A stretch of DNA of 64,000 bases from DATFDN01 sp035685165 (GCA_035685165.1 DASRBI010000010.1:62001-126000); one strand, 5' to 3'; positions 8,827 to 17,592 are shown, counted from the first letter of the stretch. Notes: a model not told the origin generated them from the sequence alone. Program-made: numbers and translations.

Positions 8827-8878
8827 GCCGCATCATCCTGCCCCTTACGCGACCAGCCGCCCTGCGGTAGCCCTTGCG

Positions 8879-9535
8879 ATGACAGGCCCGCCGACGGCGG
8901 GCCGGCTGATCCGCGATCCCAGAATGCCGTCCGTTCTTCGAGAGTTCTTTCGCTCCCCCCGCACGGTCGGCGCTATCGCGCCCAGTTCGCCGGCCCTCGC
9001 CGCCGCTATGCTCGCGCCCTTCGATTTTTCCAAGCCCGCCGACATCGTGGAGCTCGGTCCCGGAACCGGCGCACTTACCGCGATCATCGCGGCCCGCCTT
9101 TCGCCGCGGCACCGTTATCTCGGAATCGAGATCAACCCCCGGTTCGTGCGGCCGCTGCGCGCCCGTTTTCCCGGACTTGTCTTCGCGCATGCCTCGGTCG
9201 TGGAACTGGGCGCGGTGCTCGAGGTGCACGGCTGGACGGGCTTCGACATGGTCGTTTCGGGGCTGCCCTGGGCCAGTCTGCCGATCGGGTTACAGACCCG
9301 CGCATTCGCGGAACTCGCCCGGCACGCCCGCCCGGGTGCTGTGCTGACGACCTTCGCCTATCTGCACGGGTTGGCGGCACCGGGTAGCATCGCGCTGCGG
9401 CGTCGGATGCGCGCAACGTTCAAGCGCGTCGAGCGGGGCCCGATCGTCTGGGGAAACTTGCCGCCGGCCTTGGTGTATGTCGGCCGGTGGGACGAACCCT
9501 TGCGTGGAACGGTTATTCCGACTGCTGCAGGTTAA
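8879..9535 (+). CDS. phospholipid N-methyltransferase-like protein (COG3963 type)
   Basis: The conserved core starts at REFFRSPRTVGAIAPSS, characteristic of the rRNA-adenine-dimethylase-like phospholipid methyltransferases. It continues with SAM motif VELGPGTGALT and an SGLPWASLP stretch, equivalent to the NPPY-like catalytic loop of this group. ATG at 8879 gives 218 residues. Starts at 8825 (overlapping the divergent neighbour's ATG) and 8924 are possible, and none has a strong ribosome site. Its 3' end overlaps the convergent cold-shock gene by 23 bp. Role inferred: methylation of phosphatidylethanolamine or an ornithine-type lipid. Confidence 0.72.
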   Translation: MTGPPTAGRLIRDPRMPSVLREFFRSPRTVGAIAPSSPALAAAMLAPFDFSKPADIVELGPGTGALTAIIAARLSPRHRYLGIEINPRFVRPLRARFPGLVFAHASVVELGAVLEVHGWTGFDMVVSGLPWASLPIGLQTRAFAELARHARPGAVLTTFAYLHGLAAPGSIALRRRMRATFKRVERGPIVWGNLPPALVYVGRWDEPLRGTVIPTAAG

Positions 9536-9722
9536 TCGCCGCGGTTCGGCCGTTTTGCTGCTGCTCCACGTCGAAACCGACCTTCTGACCCTCGTTCAGC
9601 GTCCGCAGCCCCGCCTTCTGAACGGCGCTGATATGAACGAAGATGTCCTTCCCGCCGCTTTCAGGGGCGATGAACCCGTATCCTTTCGTCGGGTTGAACC
9701 ATTTCACGGTGCCCTTCGGCAT
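9513..9722 (-). CDS. cold-shock domain protein (CspA family)
   Basis: The 69-residue single cold-shock domain carries both RNA-binding motifs: RNP1 as KGYGFIAPE and RNP2 as DIFVHISAV. It begins MPKGTVKWFNPTKGYGF, the standard family start, so the ATG at 9722 is well supported over longer in-frame readings. Such proteins act as RNA chaperones; not all are cold-induced. The ~215 bp upstream toward the tRNA holds its promoter and leader; I could not point to specific boxes. The 3' end overlaps the methyltransferase on the other strand. Confidence 0.95.
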   Translation of the reverse strand: MPKGTVKWFNPTKGYGFIAPESGGKDIFVHISAVQKAGLRTLNEGQKVGFDVEQQQNGRTAAINLQQSE

Positions 9723-9939
9723 TGACGTCCTGCCCTTTCCACCGGGCGCGCACGAGGTTGCGCCCTGTTCCACCTCCGGCCAGAGCGCGCCGCCCTTCTG
9801 CAGGAGCGGCTTTCCCTCGCCGGTCGCAACGATAGCCGTCTCAGCTACGATTGACAACGATCTAGCGCCCGATTCACGGCCTGGGCCTTGGGTCGGCTTG
9901 CCCGGCCCCGAGGGTGGTCCTAATCACCCCTGGCCGCGT

Positions 9940-10014
9940 TGGGGCGTCGCCAAGTGGTAAGGCAGCGGATTTTGATTCCGCCATGCGGAGGTTCGAATCC
10001 TCCCGCCCCAGCCA
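9940..10014 (+). tRNA. tRNA-Gln (anticodon TTG), CCA encoded
   Basis: The acceptor arms TGGGGCG (9940-9946) and CGCCCCA (10004-10010) pair fully. The anticodon arm is GCGGA-TTTTGAT-TCCGC with TTG in the loop, giving Gln (CAA/CAG). The T arm has GGTTCGAATCC. A discriminator G (10011) is followed by encoded CCA (10012-10014). It stands 30 bp before xthA on the same strand. Confidence 0.96.
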
Positions 10015-10043
10015 GCCTTGTCCTATTGGAAACCCCGATCGCG

Positions 10044-10856
10044 ATGAACGCCGGCCGACTCCGGGTCGTCACCTGGAACATCAACTCGCTGCGCCTGCGC
10101 CTGCCCTTATTGCGCTTCCTGGTCGCGGCGCTCGAGCCCGACGTGCTCTGCCTGCAGGAGACCAAGGTGCCTGATGCGCTATTCCCGGACACGGCAGGGA
10201 GCGAACTTGGGTTCGTGCATACCGCGTTTCGCGGCATGAAAAGCTACAACGGGGTAGCAATCCTTTCGCGCCGGCCGATTGCGGTGCTGGACGATACGCC
10301 CGACTGGTGCGGCAAGGGGGACTGCCGGCACTTGGCGGTGCGGGTGGAGGCGAGAGGCGGCCCTGTCGAGATTCACAACTTCTATGTCCCCGCCGGTGGG
10401 GACGTGCCCGATCCGGGGCAGAACCCGAAATTCGCCCACAAGCTCGCCTTCGTCGATGAAGCGAGGAGTTACTTCGCCGCCCGGCCGGGCTTCGCGCGAA
10501 CGCTCGTGGTTGGCGACCTGAACATCGCACCGCTCGAGACCGACGTCTGGAGCCACCGGCAGCTCCTGGACGTCGTCAGCCATACGCCCGAGGAAACGAC
10601 GCGCCTCCTGGCCTGGCAGGCGGCCGGGTTCGAGGACGCGATCCGCCATTTCGTACCTACCGAAGAGAAGCTGTTCACCTGGTGGAGCTACCGCAACCGC
10701 GATTGGCGCCTCTCCGATCGCGGCCGGAGGCTCGATCATGTCTGGGTCACCCCCGATCTGACCGGGCGCCTGACGGCTCACGCCGTGCTGAAGGACGCGC
10801 GGGACTGGCCTCGCGGGTCCGATCATGTGCCGGTGATGGCCGAGCTCGCGGTCTGA
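10044..10856 (+). CDS. xthA: exodeoxyribonuclease III / AP endonuclease
   Basis: Mg-dependent enzyme of base-excision repair that cuts at abasic sites and degrades DNA 3' to 5'. The product has 270 residues. The family signatures are in order: TWNINSLR (8-15), LQETKV with the metal-binding Glu, YNGVAILSR, GDLNIAP, RLDHVWV and the C-terminal SDHVPV with the catalytic Asp-His. The ATG at 10044 directly precedes the conserved start. A longer reading would run into the tRNA gene and was discarded. Confidence 0.96.
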   Translation: MNAGRLRVVTWNINSLRLRLPLLRFLVAALEPDVLCLQETKVPDALFPDTAGSELGFVHTAFRGMKSYNGVAILSRRPIAVLDDTPDWCGKGDCRHLAVRVEARGGPVEIHNFYVPAGGDVPDPGQNPKFAHKLAFVDEARSYFAARPGFARTLVVGDLNIAPLETDVWSHRQLLDVVSHTPEETTRLLAWQAAGFEDAIRHFVPTEEKLFTWWSYRNRDWRLSDRGRRLDHVWVTPDLTGRLTAHAVLKDARDWPRGSDHVPVMAELAV

Positions 10857-10859
10857 GAC

Positions 10860-11807
10860 TCAGCGCCTCAGGGCCTGCGACAGCACGGCAGCGCACATGT
10901 CTATAGCCGTGTCCGCCGCCCTGATCACCTTGCCCGAGCTTATGAAGCCATGCACTTGGTCGGAGAAGTGCAGCAGCTTGGTCCGCACGCCCTCCCGTTC
11001 CAGGCGCTCGGCATAGGCGATGCCCTCGTCGCGCAGCGGATCGGCGCTTGCCGTGAGCACAAGCGCCGGCGCCGTGCCGGCAAGGCTTGCCGCCCGCAAG
11101 GGCGATGCCCGCCAGTCGTACACGTCGTCAGCCGTACGGAGGTAATGGTCGATGAACCACTTCATCGTCGGGCCGGTGAGCGGCACGCCTTCGCGCACCG
11201 TCTGCGAAGAGACGGTGACCATGGCCATGTCGGTGGCCGGGTAGATCAGCATCTGCAACAGCAGCGGCGGCAGCGCGCCGTCGCGCGCCATCAGCGCCAT
11301 CACCGCCGCCAGATTGCCGCCCGCCGAATCCCCGCCGACCGCGATCCGCAGCCCATCGACCCTCAGATCGGCCGCGTTCTCGGCCACGAATCGCAGCGCT
11401 GCGGCCGAGTCATCGACGGCGGCCGGGAACTTGTGCTCCGGTGCCATCCGGTAATCGACGGACACCACGGCGCAGCCGGCGGCGTTGGCGAATCGCCGGC
11501 ATACCACGTCGTGCGACTCGAGGCCGCCGAGCAGCCAGCCGCCCCCATGGTAGTAGACAAGGACGGGCAGCACCGCGCTCGGCTCGGTGCCGTACGGCCG
11601 GTAGAGGCAGAGCGGTACCTCGCCGTGCGGCCCGGGTGCGCTCAAGAATCGCACCTCGGCCACGTTCTCGGGCTCGGGCGACAGCACCTTGCGGCTCGCC
11701 ATATAGGCGGCGCGCGCCTCGGCCGGGGTCAGCGTCTCGAAAGGCGGCCGTCCGGCCGCGCGCATCATCTCGAGCAGCGTCACCGCGTCGGGATCGAGCT
11801 GGAACAT
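10860..11807 (-). CDS. alpha/beta hydrolase, hormone-sensitive-lipase (HSL) type esterase
   Basis: The 315-residue product has the HSL-family oxyanion motif HGGGW (87-91), nucleophile elbow GDSAGG (Ser161), catalytic Asp in SADPLRDEG and His in DQVHGF. No signal peptide, so it is probably cytoplasmic and hydrolyses short-chain or bulky esters. It is last in a same-strand group with another alpha/beta hydrolase (10 bp apart) and an LLM flavin enzyme, so it may open an ester or lactone made by an oxygenase upstream. Substrate unknown. Confidence 0.88.
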   Translation of the reverse strand: MFQLDPDAVTLLEMMRAAGRPPFETLTPAEARAAYMASRKVLSPEPENVAEVRFLSAPGPHGEVPLCLYRPYGTEPSAVLPVLVYYHGGGWLLGGLESHDVVCRRFANAAGCAVVSVDYRMAPEHKFPAAVDDSAAALRFVAENAADLRVDGLRIAVGGDSAGGNLAAVMALMARDGALPPLLLQMLIYPATDMAMVTVSSQTVREGVPLTGPTMKWFIDHYLRTADDVYDWRASPLRAASLAGTAPALVLTASADPLRDEGIAYAERLEREGVRTKLLHFSDQVHGFISSGKVIRAADTAIDMCAAVLSQALRR

Positions 11808-11817
11808 GACCCCCCCT

Positions 11818-12600
11818 TTACGACGTCCAGGCGAGGATCGCCTCGGCCACCTCGCTTGGGCGGTCGAGCTCGGCGAGGTGTCCCGCCCCGTCGATCACGC
11901 GGATCTCGGTCGGTCCCTTGATGCCGGCTCGGAACTTGTTGGCGTAGGTGCGCGGCATGATCCGGTCCTCCGCGCCCCAGAGCAGCAGGGTCGGCGCCTG
12001 GATCAGCCCGAGCCGCTTCTCGAGCTTGGTGTTGCCGAGCGGCCAGAAGATGCGCGCCGCCGCCTCGTTGGCGCGGGTCTGCTCGATCGGCCATTCCACC
12101 GAATTTGCGCCGTCGGGCGTCGCCTTCAGCCTGTTCCAGTTCTCCGGGTCGGCGCACATCAGGCCGGGCACGTCGGGCGTGCGCTGTGCCCACGGATCGG
12201 TCGCCGGATCCGCTTCGTCGAACAGCCCAAACGGCGCGATCAGCGCCAGCTTCCGGACCGAGCGCGGCCAGAGTGCCGCCATCTCCGCCGCCAACGACGC
12301 GCCGACCGAGCTGCCGGCGAGATCGGCTCCCTCCAGCTCCGCACGGTCGATGATCTCGCGCACCGCGAGCAGCCAGTCGAGATGGCTGTCGAGCACGATG
12401 TGCCCCCGGTCGCCGCCCGGGAATCCGGGCAGCGAGGGCACGATCACCGTGCGCCTCTCGGCCAAATGGTCGAGGAACGGGATCCAGCGCGGCAGCCCGC
12501 CATAACCCGCAAGGAAGCCAAGCTTCGGGCCGCGTCCCTTGCGCCAGACGCGGGTGGAAAAGCCGTTGACCTCAAGGATCAGCGTTTCGGGATCGCTCAC
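11818..12600 (-). CDS. alpha/beta hydrolase fold protein
   Basis: The 260-residue product has the nucleophile elbow GSSVGAS (Ser98), acid residue in LLLWGAEDRIMP and His in IDGAGHLAE, i.e. a complete triad of the epoxide-hydrolase / C-C-hydrolase-like class. The oxyanion region reads LAGYGGLPRW instead of the usual HG. It sits between the HSL esterase (10 bp) and the LLM oxidoreductase (95 bp, with a hairpin in between). Likely part of a degradation route; the actual reaction cannot be assigned. Confidence 0.85.
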   Translation of the reverse strand: MSDPETLILEVNGFSTRVWRKGRGPKLGFLAGYGGLPRWIPFLDHLAERRTVIVPSLPGFPGGDRGHIVLDSHLDWLLAVREIIDRAELEGADLAGSSVGASLAAEMAALWPRSVRKLALIAPFGLFDEADPATDPWAQRTPDVPGLMCADPENWNRLKATPDGANSVEWPIEQTRANEAAARIFWPLGNTKLEKRLGLIQAPTLLLWGAEDRIMPRTYANKFRAGIKGPTEIRVIDGAGHLAELDRPSEVAEAILAWTS

Positions 12601-12640
12601 GCTTCGCTCCGTTCGATGCGCTGCATCGTCTTTGGGTCAT

Positions 12641-12669
12641 CGCCGCCCCGGAGCCAACCTGGGGCGGCG
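12641..12669 (-). terminator. strong hairpin between LLM gene and hydrolase gene
   Basis: The arms CGCCGCCCC (12641-12649) and GGGGCGGCG (12661-12669) pair perfectly over 9 bp with an 11-base loop. No U-run follows on the minus strand, so it may be an attenuating or mRNA-processing structure rather than a true terminator. Confidence 0.5.
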
Positions 12670-12695
12670 TGACGCTCTTTCTTGGACGCTAAGCT

Positions 12696-13976
12696 CTACT
12701 CGGCCGCCATGCGAGGCATGAAGGCCGGCGGTTCGGCGCGCGCGGCGCGCTCCATCGGCTGCGGCCACCAGCGGTCTTCCCATTCCGAGAACAGGTCCTT
12801 CACCTTCGGCATCACCTGCTCGGCGAACAGCTTGGTGTTGTACCGGCAGAGATCCTTCCCCATGTTGCCGAACTGCAGAAGCAGCATCAGGTGGCCGACA
12901 TGCAGGCTGCGCGCCACCTCGCGGAGCTGTTCGGCCACTTCATCGGGCGAGCCGATGATGACGTAGCCTTTGTCGACGATCCCCGCCATCTCGCGCGCGA
13001 CCGAGGCCATCCGTTCGCCGGTCCCCTTGCCGCGCACATTGGCGTCCGCCGCCTGCCGTATCTGGCTTTCGATCCCCGCCCGTTGGCTGCCCTCGCTCAT
13101 ATAGCCGGGCGGTGTCGCCCAGCGCGCATCGACGTGCAGGCAGCGGCCGTAGAAATATTCGGCCGCCTCGGAATAAAGGTCGTAGGCGTGCTGGCGGCTT
13201 TCGCCGACGCCGACGAATTGCAGGAAGCCGGCGTGATAGGGGTTCTTCGGCTTGCCGAGCCGTTCCATCTCGGCCCAGAACCCGTCCATGGTCGCCTTGC
13301 CGGCCTTGTAGCCATAGTATGACAGGTAACAATAGACGTAATCCATCTCGGCGCACCACCGCCAAGTCTCCACTGAGCCACCGCCCGGAATCCAGATCGG
13401 CGGATGCGGCCGCTGCACCGGACGTGGCCATATATTGACATAGCGTTGCTGATTAAAGCGGCCGTTGAAAGCGAAAGTATCACGTTCGGTCCAAGCGCGT
13501 ACCACCAGATCGTGCGCCTCGTGATATCTCTGCCGGAGCTGCGAAGGGTTTTGGCCGTAGGCGTAACAGGTGTCCATCGGCGTACCGACCGGGAAGCCGG
13601 CAATTAGCCGCCCGCCGGAGATGCAGTCGATCATCGCGAACTCTTCGGCCACGCGTGTCGGCGGATTGTAGAGCGCGAGCGAATTCCCCATCACGCAGAT
13701 CGCGGTATCGGTGGTGCGTCGGCTCAGCGAGGAGGCGATCAGGTTGGGCGACGGCATCAACCCGTAGCCGTTCGAGTGATGCTCGTTCACGCAGATCGCG
13801 TCGAACCCGCATTCCGCTGCGTATTCGAGCTCGTCCATGAAGTCGTTGTACATGTGATGAGCGCGCTTCGGATCGAACAGCTTGGAATGGATGTCGACCC
13901 AGACCGACGGGTGCCGGTCGCGGAAATCGTCCGGCAGCTCGGTGTACGGCATCAGGTGAAACCACATCAGCTTCAT
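12696..13976 (-). CDS. LLM-class flavin-dependent monooxygenase/oxidoreductase
   Basis: The 426-residue luciferase-like TIM-barrel protein uses reduced flavin (FMNH2 or F420). It has the family hallmark NEHH at 64-67, GGRLIAGFPVGTP near the flavin phosphate site, and PPIWIPGGGSVET in the middle. The C-terminal part (GYVIIGSPDEVAEQLREV) is the usual LLM helix pair, followed by a tail. Members of this branch act as oxygenases on hydrocarbons, ketones or sulfonates. It probably leads the hydrolase genes downstream, suggesting oxygenation followed by ester or lactone hydrolysis. Substrate not determinable. Confidence 0.88.
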   Translation of the reverse strand: MKLMWFHLMPYTELPDDFRDRHPSVWVDIHSKLFDPKRAHHMYNDFMDELEYAAECGFDAICVNEHHSNGYGLMPSPNLIASSLSRRTTDTAICVMGNSLALYNPPTRVAEEFAMIDCISGGRLIAGFPVGTPMDTCYAYGQNPSQLRQRYHEAHDLVVRAWTERDTFAFNGRFNQQRYVNIWPRPVQRPHPPIWIPGGGSVETWRWCAEMDYVYCYLSYYGYKAGKATMDGFWAEMERLGKPKNPYHAGFLQFVGVGESRQHAYDLYSEAAEYFYGRCLHVDARWATPPGYMSEGSQRAGIESQIRQAADANVRGKGTGERMASVAREMAGIVDKGYVIIGSPDEVAEQLREVARSLHVGHLMLLLQFGNMGKDLCRYNTKLFAEQVMPKVKDLFSEWEDRWWPQPMERAARAEPPAFMPRMAAE

Positions 13977-14070
13977 CCAGGGGCCTCCGTCTGTTGCCGC
14001 ATCAGCGGGAAAGCTACTCGCTAGTAGCCTCGCCGGCCGGCCGGCGTCAACGCCCCCGGGTCGGCGGCCC

Positions 14071-15555
14071 TCAGGCGGCCGGGATCAGGTAGGAAGCGAG
14101 ATGTGCATCGAGTGCCGCGAGGCCGTCCGGGTTGGCCCGCGCGGCGCGGAAACCGACGAAGCCGTCCGGTCGCACCAATACCGCCCCGCCCACCGGCACG
14201 CCCGCGCGCGCTGGCGAAAAACAAGCGGCGCGGGCGTCCGTCACCTGCAGCACCCCGGCCCAGCGACGGCGGAATGGCTCCGGACAGGGTGCGCCGAACA
14301 GCAGGAGGTGATGACGGTCCGGCGCCAGGCGGGCGCGATCGGGGAAGCGATCCCCGCCCGAGGGGCCGATCAAGGCCGAGCCGGCATAGGAAATGTCGAG
14401 CATGGAGCGTGCGCGCGCCGCCGCCAGCGCCGCTGCCGCGTCCGCCGGGGGAAGGCTGGGCGCGCTTCCAGCGGCGAGGCTATCCACGAACGCCGTGACG
14501 CGCCGATGCAGGCGGTCCGAAACGTCCAGCGCGTGATGGTCTGCCAGGCTGCGCTCGGCCTCGTAGCTGTCAAGCAGCGACGCCGGCGCATGGCCCCGCA
14601 AGTAGAGGGCGAGCTTCCAGGCGATATCGTGAGCGTCCATGAGCGCCGAGTTCAGTCCCTCGCCGCCGATCGGGCTGGAGAGATGCGCGGCATCACCGAG
14701 CAGGAAACGCCTACCGTCCGAGAAGCGCGGGACGATGCGATTGTGCATCGCGAACCCCGAGGACCAGACGACATCATGTACGCCGAGCTCGGCGCCGCTC
14801 CGTGCATCGGCGAGCGCGGCAATCCGTTCCGCTTGATATGGCCCACGCGAGGAGTCCGCGTCATCGCAATTCACAAACAGAACCCAACGATCTTCCGGCA
14901 ACGGCACCATCAGCGCGAAGCCGGTCGGCCCGACCAACATCACGCTTTCCTCGGGCTCCGCCTTGAGGCGGACACGGACGTCGGCGGCGATGAACCGCCC
15001 CCCATAGGTCGTGCCGCTTAGGGACAAATGCATGTTGTGGCGGACGATGCTGTGCGCGCCGCTGGCACCCAGCACAAAGCGGAACCATGCCCGCTCCTCG
15101 CGCCCGTCCGGGTGGCGCAGCGTCATCAGCACGCCGTCATCGGAATCCTCGTCCGTGAGCGCCTCCACGCCCTGCTCGACATACCCGCCGAGCGACATCA
15201 GGTGCTCGGCCAGCAGCTCCTCCGTGCGCCATTGCGGCAAGCCGCACTGGAATTCGTGCGGGCAGCCGATGCCCTCGAAGCTCGTGGTCAGGATGTGACT
15301 GAGTCCAGGACCGAGAAACCGCGTACGGCGCACGCGCACCCCGGTCTTCAGAAAGCGGTCGGCGATGCCGACCCGCGCCAGCATCTCCAGGATGCCCGGC
15401 TGCACGATGGTCGCGCGGGTTTCGTGATGGGGGACACGGCGGCGTTCGATCAGGCGGGTCCGCACGCTCCATCGGGCGAGCTCGCAAGCAGCGAACAAGC
15501 CGGCAGGGCCGGCGCCGATAACGAGAACGGACGACTCGCGCGCGGCACCGGACAT
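14071..15555 (-). CDS. FAD-dependent aromatic-hydroxylase-type monooxygenase (PheA/TfdB-like)
   Basis: The 494-residue product has N-terminal dinucleotide motif GAGPAG (13-18), ERR(R) binding the ribose, the second FAD motif GDAAHLSSPIGGEG with the following substrate-domain helix, and a C-terminal thioredoxin-like extension ending in DAHLASYLIPAA as in phenol hydroxylases. The start at 15555 is the ATG just before the Rossmann fold; the reading from 15612 adds unconserved residues. It is on the same strand as the LLM and hydrolase genes (94-bp gap). An aromatic or polyketide-like substrate is likely but unproven. Confidence 0.87.
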   Translation of the reverse strand: MSGAARESSVLVIGAGPAGLFAACELARWSVRTRLIERRRVPHHETRATIVQPGILEMLARVGIADRFLKTGVRVRRTRFLGPGLSHILTTSFEGIGCPHEFQCGLPQWRTEELLAEHLMSLGGYVEQGVEALTDEDSDDGVLMTLRHPDGREERAWFRFVLGASGAHSIVRHNMHLSLSGTTYGGRFIAADVRVRLKAEPEESVMLVGPTGFALMVPLPEDRWVLFVNCDDADSSRGPYQAERIAALADARSGAELGVHDVVWSSGFAMHNRIVPRFSDGRRFLLGDAAHLSSPIGGEGLNSALMDAHDIAWKLALYLRGHAPASLLDSYEAERSLADHHALDVSDRLHRRVTAFVDSLAAGSAPSLPPADAAAALAAARARSMLDISYAGSALIGPSGGDRFPDRARLAPDRHHLLLFGAPCPEPFRRRWAGVLQVTDARAACFSPARAGVPVGGAVLVRPDGFVGFRAARANPDGLAALDAHLASYLIPAA

Positions 15556-15636
15556 GGCTTGCTCATGAAGTTGCCCTATCGATGGCTTAGCGGTGAGCGG
15601 TAACGGAAGCAAGCATTCCGCCGTCCGTCCCGCCGC

Positions 15637-16287
15637 TCAGCGCGTTCCGCCAAGCAGGGGAACGAAGGCGACCGGCAGCACGGGGCGGCTGTGCACCGCG
15701 CCATCCGCCGCCTTCTCCACCAGGAGCAGGTCCTGCGCGCCCGCCGGTCCGACCGGAGCCACTAGCCGCCCGGGCGCGCGCAGCTGGGCGAGCAGCGGCG
15801 GCGGAACTTCGGTTCCGGCGGCGGTGACGATGATGGCGTCGAACGGCGCTTCCTCGGGCCATCCCGCCGCGCCGTCGCCGATCCGCAGGTGCACGTTGCC
15901 GAGCCCCGCGGCCGCAAGCGCCTGCCCCGCCTCGCGCGAGAGCGCCGCGATGCGCTCGATCGAGAACACGTCCGCCGCCAGCCGCGCCAGGATCGCCGCC
16001 TGGTAGCCCGATCCGGTGCCCACCTCGAGCACGCGGTCCATGGGCTTGAGGTCCAAAAGGTCGGTCATCAGGGCGACGACGAAGGGCTGCGAGATAGTCT
16101 GCCCATGGCCAATCGGATAGGCGGTGTTCTGCAGAGCGTGGGCGGCGGCCTGTGGCATGAAGGCGGCGCGGTCGGTCCGTCGCAATGCGTCCAGCACGCG
16201 ATCCGAAAGCTTCGGCCGCCCGGTCGTGTGGCCGACGAGCCGCGCCTCGCTCTCGATCTCGGCGATCAGGCCTTCGATGGAGGGCAT
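15637..16287 (-). CDS. pcm: protein-L-isoaspartate O-methyltransferase
   Basis: The 216-residue product is the usual length. It has the substrate motif AYPIGHGQTISQPFVVA, SAM motif I VLEVGTGSGYQAA, and the IIVTAAGTEVPPPLLAQL stretch of PCMTs, and ends with a PVAFVPLLGG block. It repairs isoaspartyl residues in aged proteins. The ATG at 16287 directly precedes the conserved helix; the longer in-frame reading overlaps the divergent gene. It is divergent from the acyl-CoA-dehydrogenase-like gene. Confidence 0.94.
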   Translation of the reverse strand: MPSIEGLIAEIESEARLVGHTTGRPKLSDRVLDALRRTDRAAFMPQAAAHALQNTAYPIGHGQTISQPFVVALMTDLLDLKPMDRVLEVGTGSGYQAAILARLAADVFSIERIAALSREAGQALAAAGLGNVHLRIGDGAAGWPEEAPFDAIIVTAAGTEVPPPLLAQLRAPGRLVAPVGPAGAQDLLLVEKAADGAVHSRPVLPVAFVPLLGGTR

Positions 16288-16371
16288 GGCTGTCCGCGTC
16301 GCGCTCCGCCGAGGGTTGGCGCTGTAATGGACGCAGTATAGCGTTCCCGTCCACCGGGGAGGAATTCTGTG

Positions 16372-17562
16372 ATGGACGTGCAGGCGTCGGGCAACCTCGA
16401 CAGCGATGAGGCGCACATCGAACGCGCCCGCGGGTTGACCCGGCTGCTCGCGGAAGCCGGCCCGCGCATCGATGCCGCGCGCGAGCTGCCGCCCGACGTG
16501 CTCGACGCGATGCACGGCGCTGGAATGTTCCGCCTGCTGGTGCCGCGCCGCTTCGGTGGTGCCGAGTTGTTGCCGGCGCCCTACGTCCAGTGCGTAGAGG
16601 CGATCGCCTCTGGCGACGGCAGCACGGCGTGGTGCATGAATCAGGGTTCCGGCTGCTCGATGAGCGCCGCCTACCTGCCCGAAGACGCGGCCCGGGAGGT
16701 GTTCGGCGGCGCGCGCGACGTGCTGGCCTGGGGTCAGGCGCGGGGCCGGGCGCGGGCTGACAAGGTGCCAGGCGGCTGGCGCGTGACCGGCACCTGGCTG
16801 TTTGCGAGCGGCAGCCGCCATGCCACCTGGCTCGGCGCGCATTGTCCGGTTTTCGACGCCTCGGGTACGCAGATCTGCGGCCCCGACGGCGCGCCGATCG
16901 AGCGGACCATGCTGTTCCGCCGCGAGAAGGCAATGATCGACGATGTGTGGCAGGTGGTGGGCTTGCGCGGTACCGGAAGCGACACTTACTCGGTCGAGGA
17001 TTTGTTCGTGCCCGATGACTACTCGCTCTGTCGCGACGCCGACGCGGAACGGCGCGAGGACGGGCTACTCTACCGGTTCACGACCACCAACATTTACGCC
17101 GCTGGGTTCGGCGCGGTCGGGCTCGGCGTCGCGCGGGGAATGCTGGATGCGTTCATCGCGCTGGCGAGCAAGAAGAGCCCCTACGGCTCGGGCGCGATGC
17201 GCGACAGTGCCGTGGTGCAAGCGATAGTGGGGCTCAGTGATGCGAAATTGCGGGCGGCGCGCGCCTGGCTGATCGAGGTGCTGGAACGCACGCAAGAGAA
17301 CGTCGCCGCGCGCGGCCATCTCGTCTTGCAGGAGCGGCTCGACATTCGCCAGGCGGCCACCTTCGCGATCCATCTGGCGCGCGAGGTGGTCAACGCCCTC
17401 TGGCACGAGGCCGGAGCGACGGCGATCTTCGACAACCAGCCCTTCGAGCGCCGCTTCCGCGACATGAACACGGTTTCCCAGCAGGTGCAGGGCCGCAGCG
17501 CCCATTTCGAGACCATCGGCCAGCACATGCTCGGCTTGGAGGCACCGCTGCGGTGGGTGTGA
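16372..17562 (+). CDS. acyl-CoA dehydrogenase-fold flavin monooxygenase (HsaA/DszC-like branch)
   Basis: The 396-residue product has a ribosome site GGGGAGGA 8 bases before ATG 16372 (GTG 16369 is an alternative). The N-terminal helical domain carries LVPRRFGGAE. The middle domain has GWRVTGTWLFASGSRHATW, the pattern seen in group D flavin monooxygenases and related dehydrogenases. The C-terminus has FRDMNTVSQQVQGR. The usual catalytic Glu of true acyl-CoA dehydrogenases is not evident, which favours the oxygenase branch. Divergent from pcm and followed by a clean hairpin. Confidence 0.8.
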   Translation: MDVQASGNLDSDEAHIERARGLTRLLAEAGPRIDAARELPPDVLDAMHGAGMFRLLVPRRFGGAELLPAPYVQCVEAIASGDGSTAWCMNQGSGCSMSAAYLPEDAAREVFGGARDVLAWGQARGRARADKVPGGWRVTGTWLFASGSRHATWLGAHCPVFDASGTQICGPDGAPIERTMLFRREKAMIDDVWQVVGLRGTGSDTYSVEDLFVPDDYSLCRDADAERREDGLLYRFTTTNIYAAGFGAVGLGVARGMLDAFIALASKKSPYGSGAMRDSAVVQAIVGLSDAKLRAARAWLIEVLERTQENVAARGHLVLQERLDIRQAATFAIHLAREVVNALWHEAGATAIFDNQPFERRFRDMNTVSQQVQGRSAHFETIGQHMLGLEAPLRWV

Positions 17563-17564
17563 GT

Positions 17565-17592
17565 CCCGGTCGGCTATTCACAGCCGACCGGG
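17565..17592 (+). terminator. 11-bp perfect hairpin after the flavoenzyme gene
   Basis: CCCGGTCGGCT (17565-17575) pairs with AGCCGACCGGG (17582-17592) around a 6-base loop, starting 2 bases after the stop codon. No T-tract follows, so it is a likely 3'-end structure rather than a classic intrinsic terminator. Confidence 0.6.

Noticed and set aside
9723..9939. RNA thermosensor or riboswitch upstream of the cold-shock gene
   Set aside because: The leader is plausible for regulation, but I could not identify a defined structure or cold-shock box by eye.
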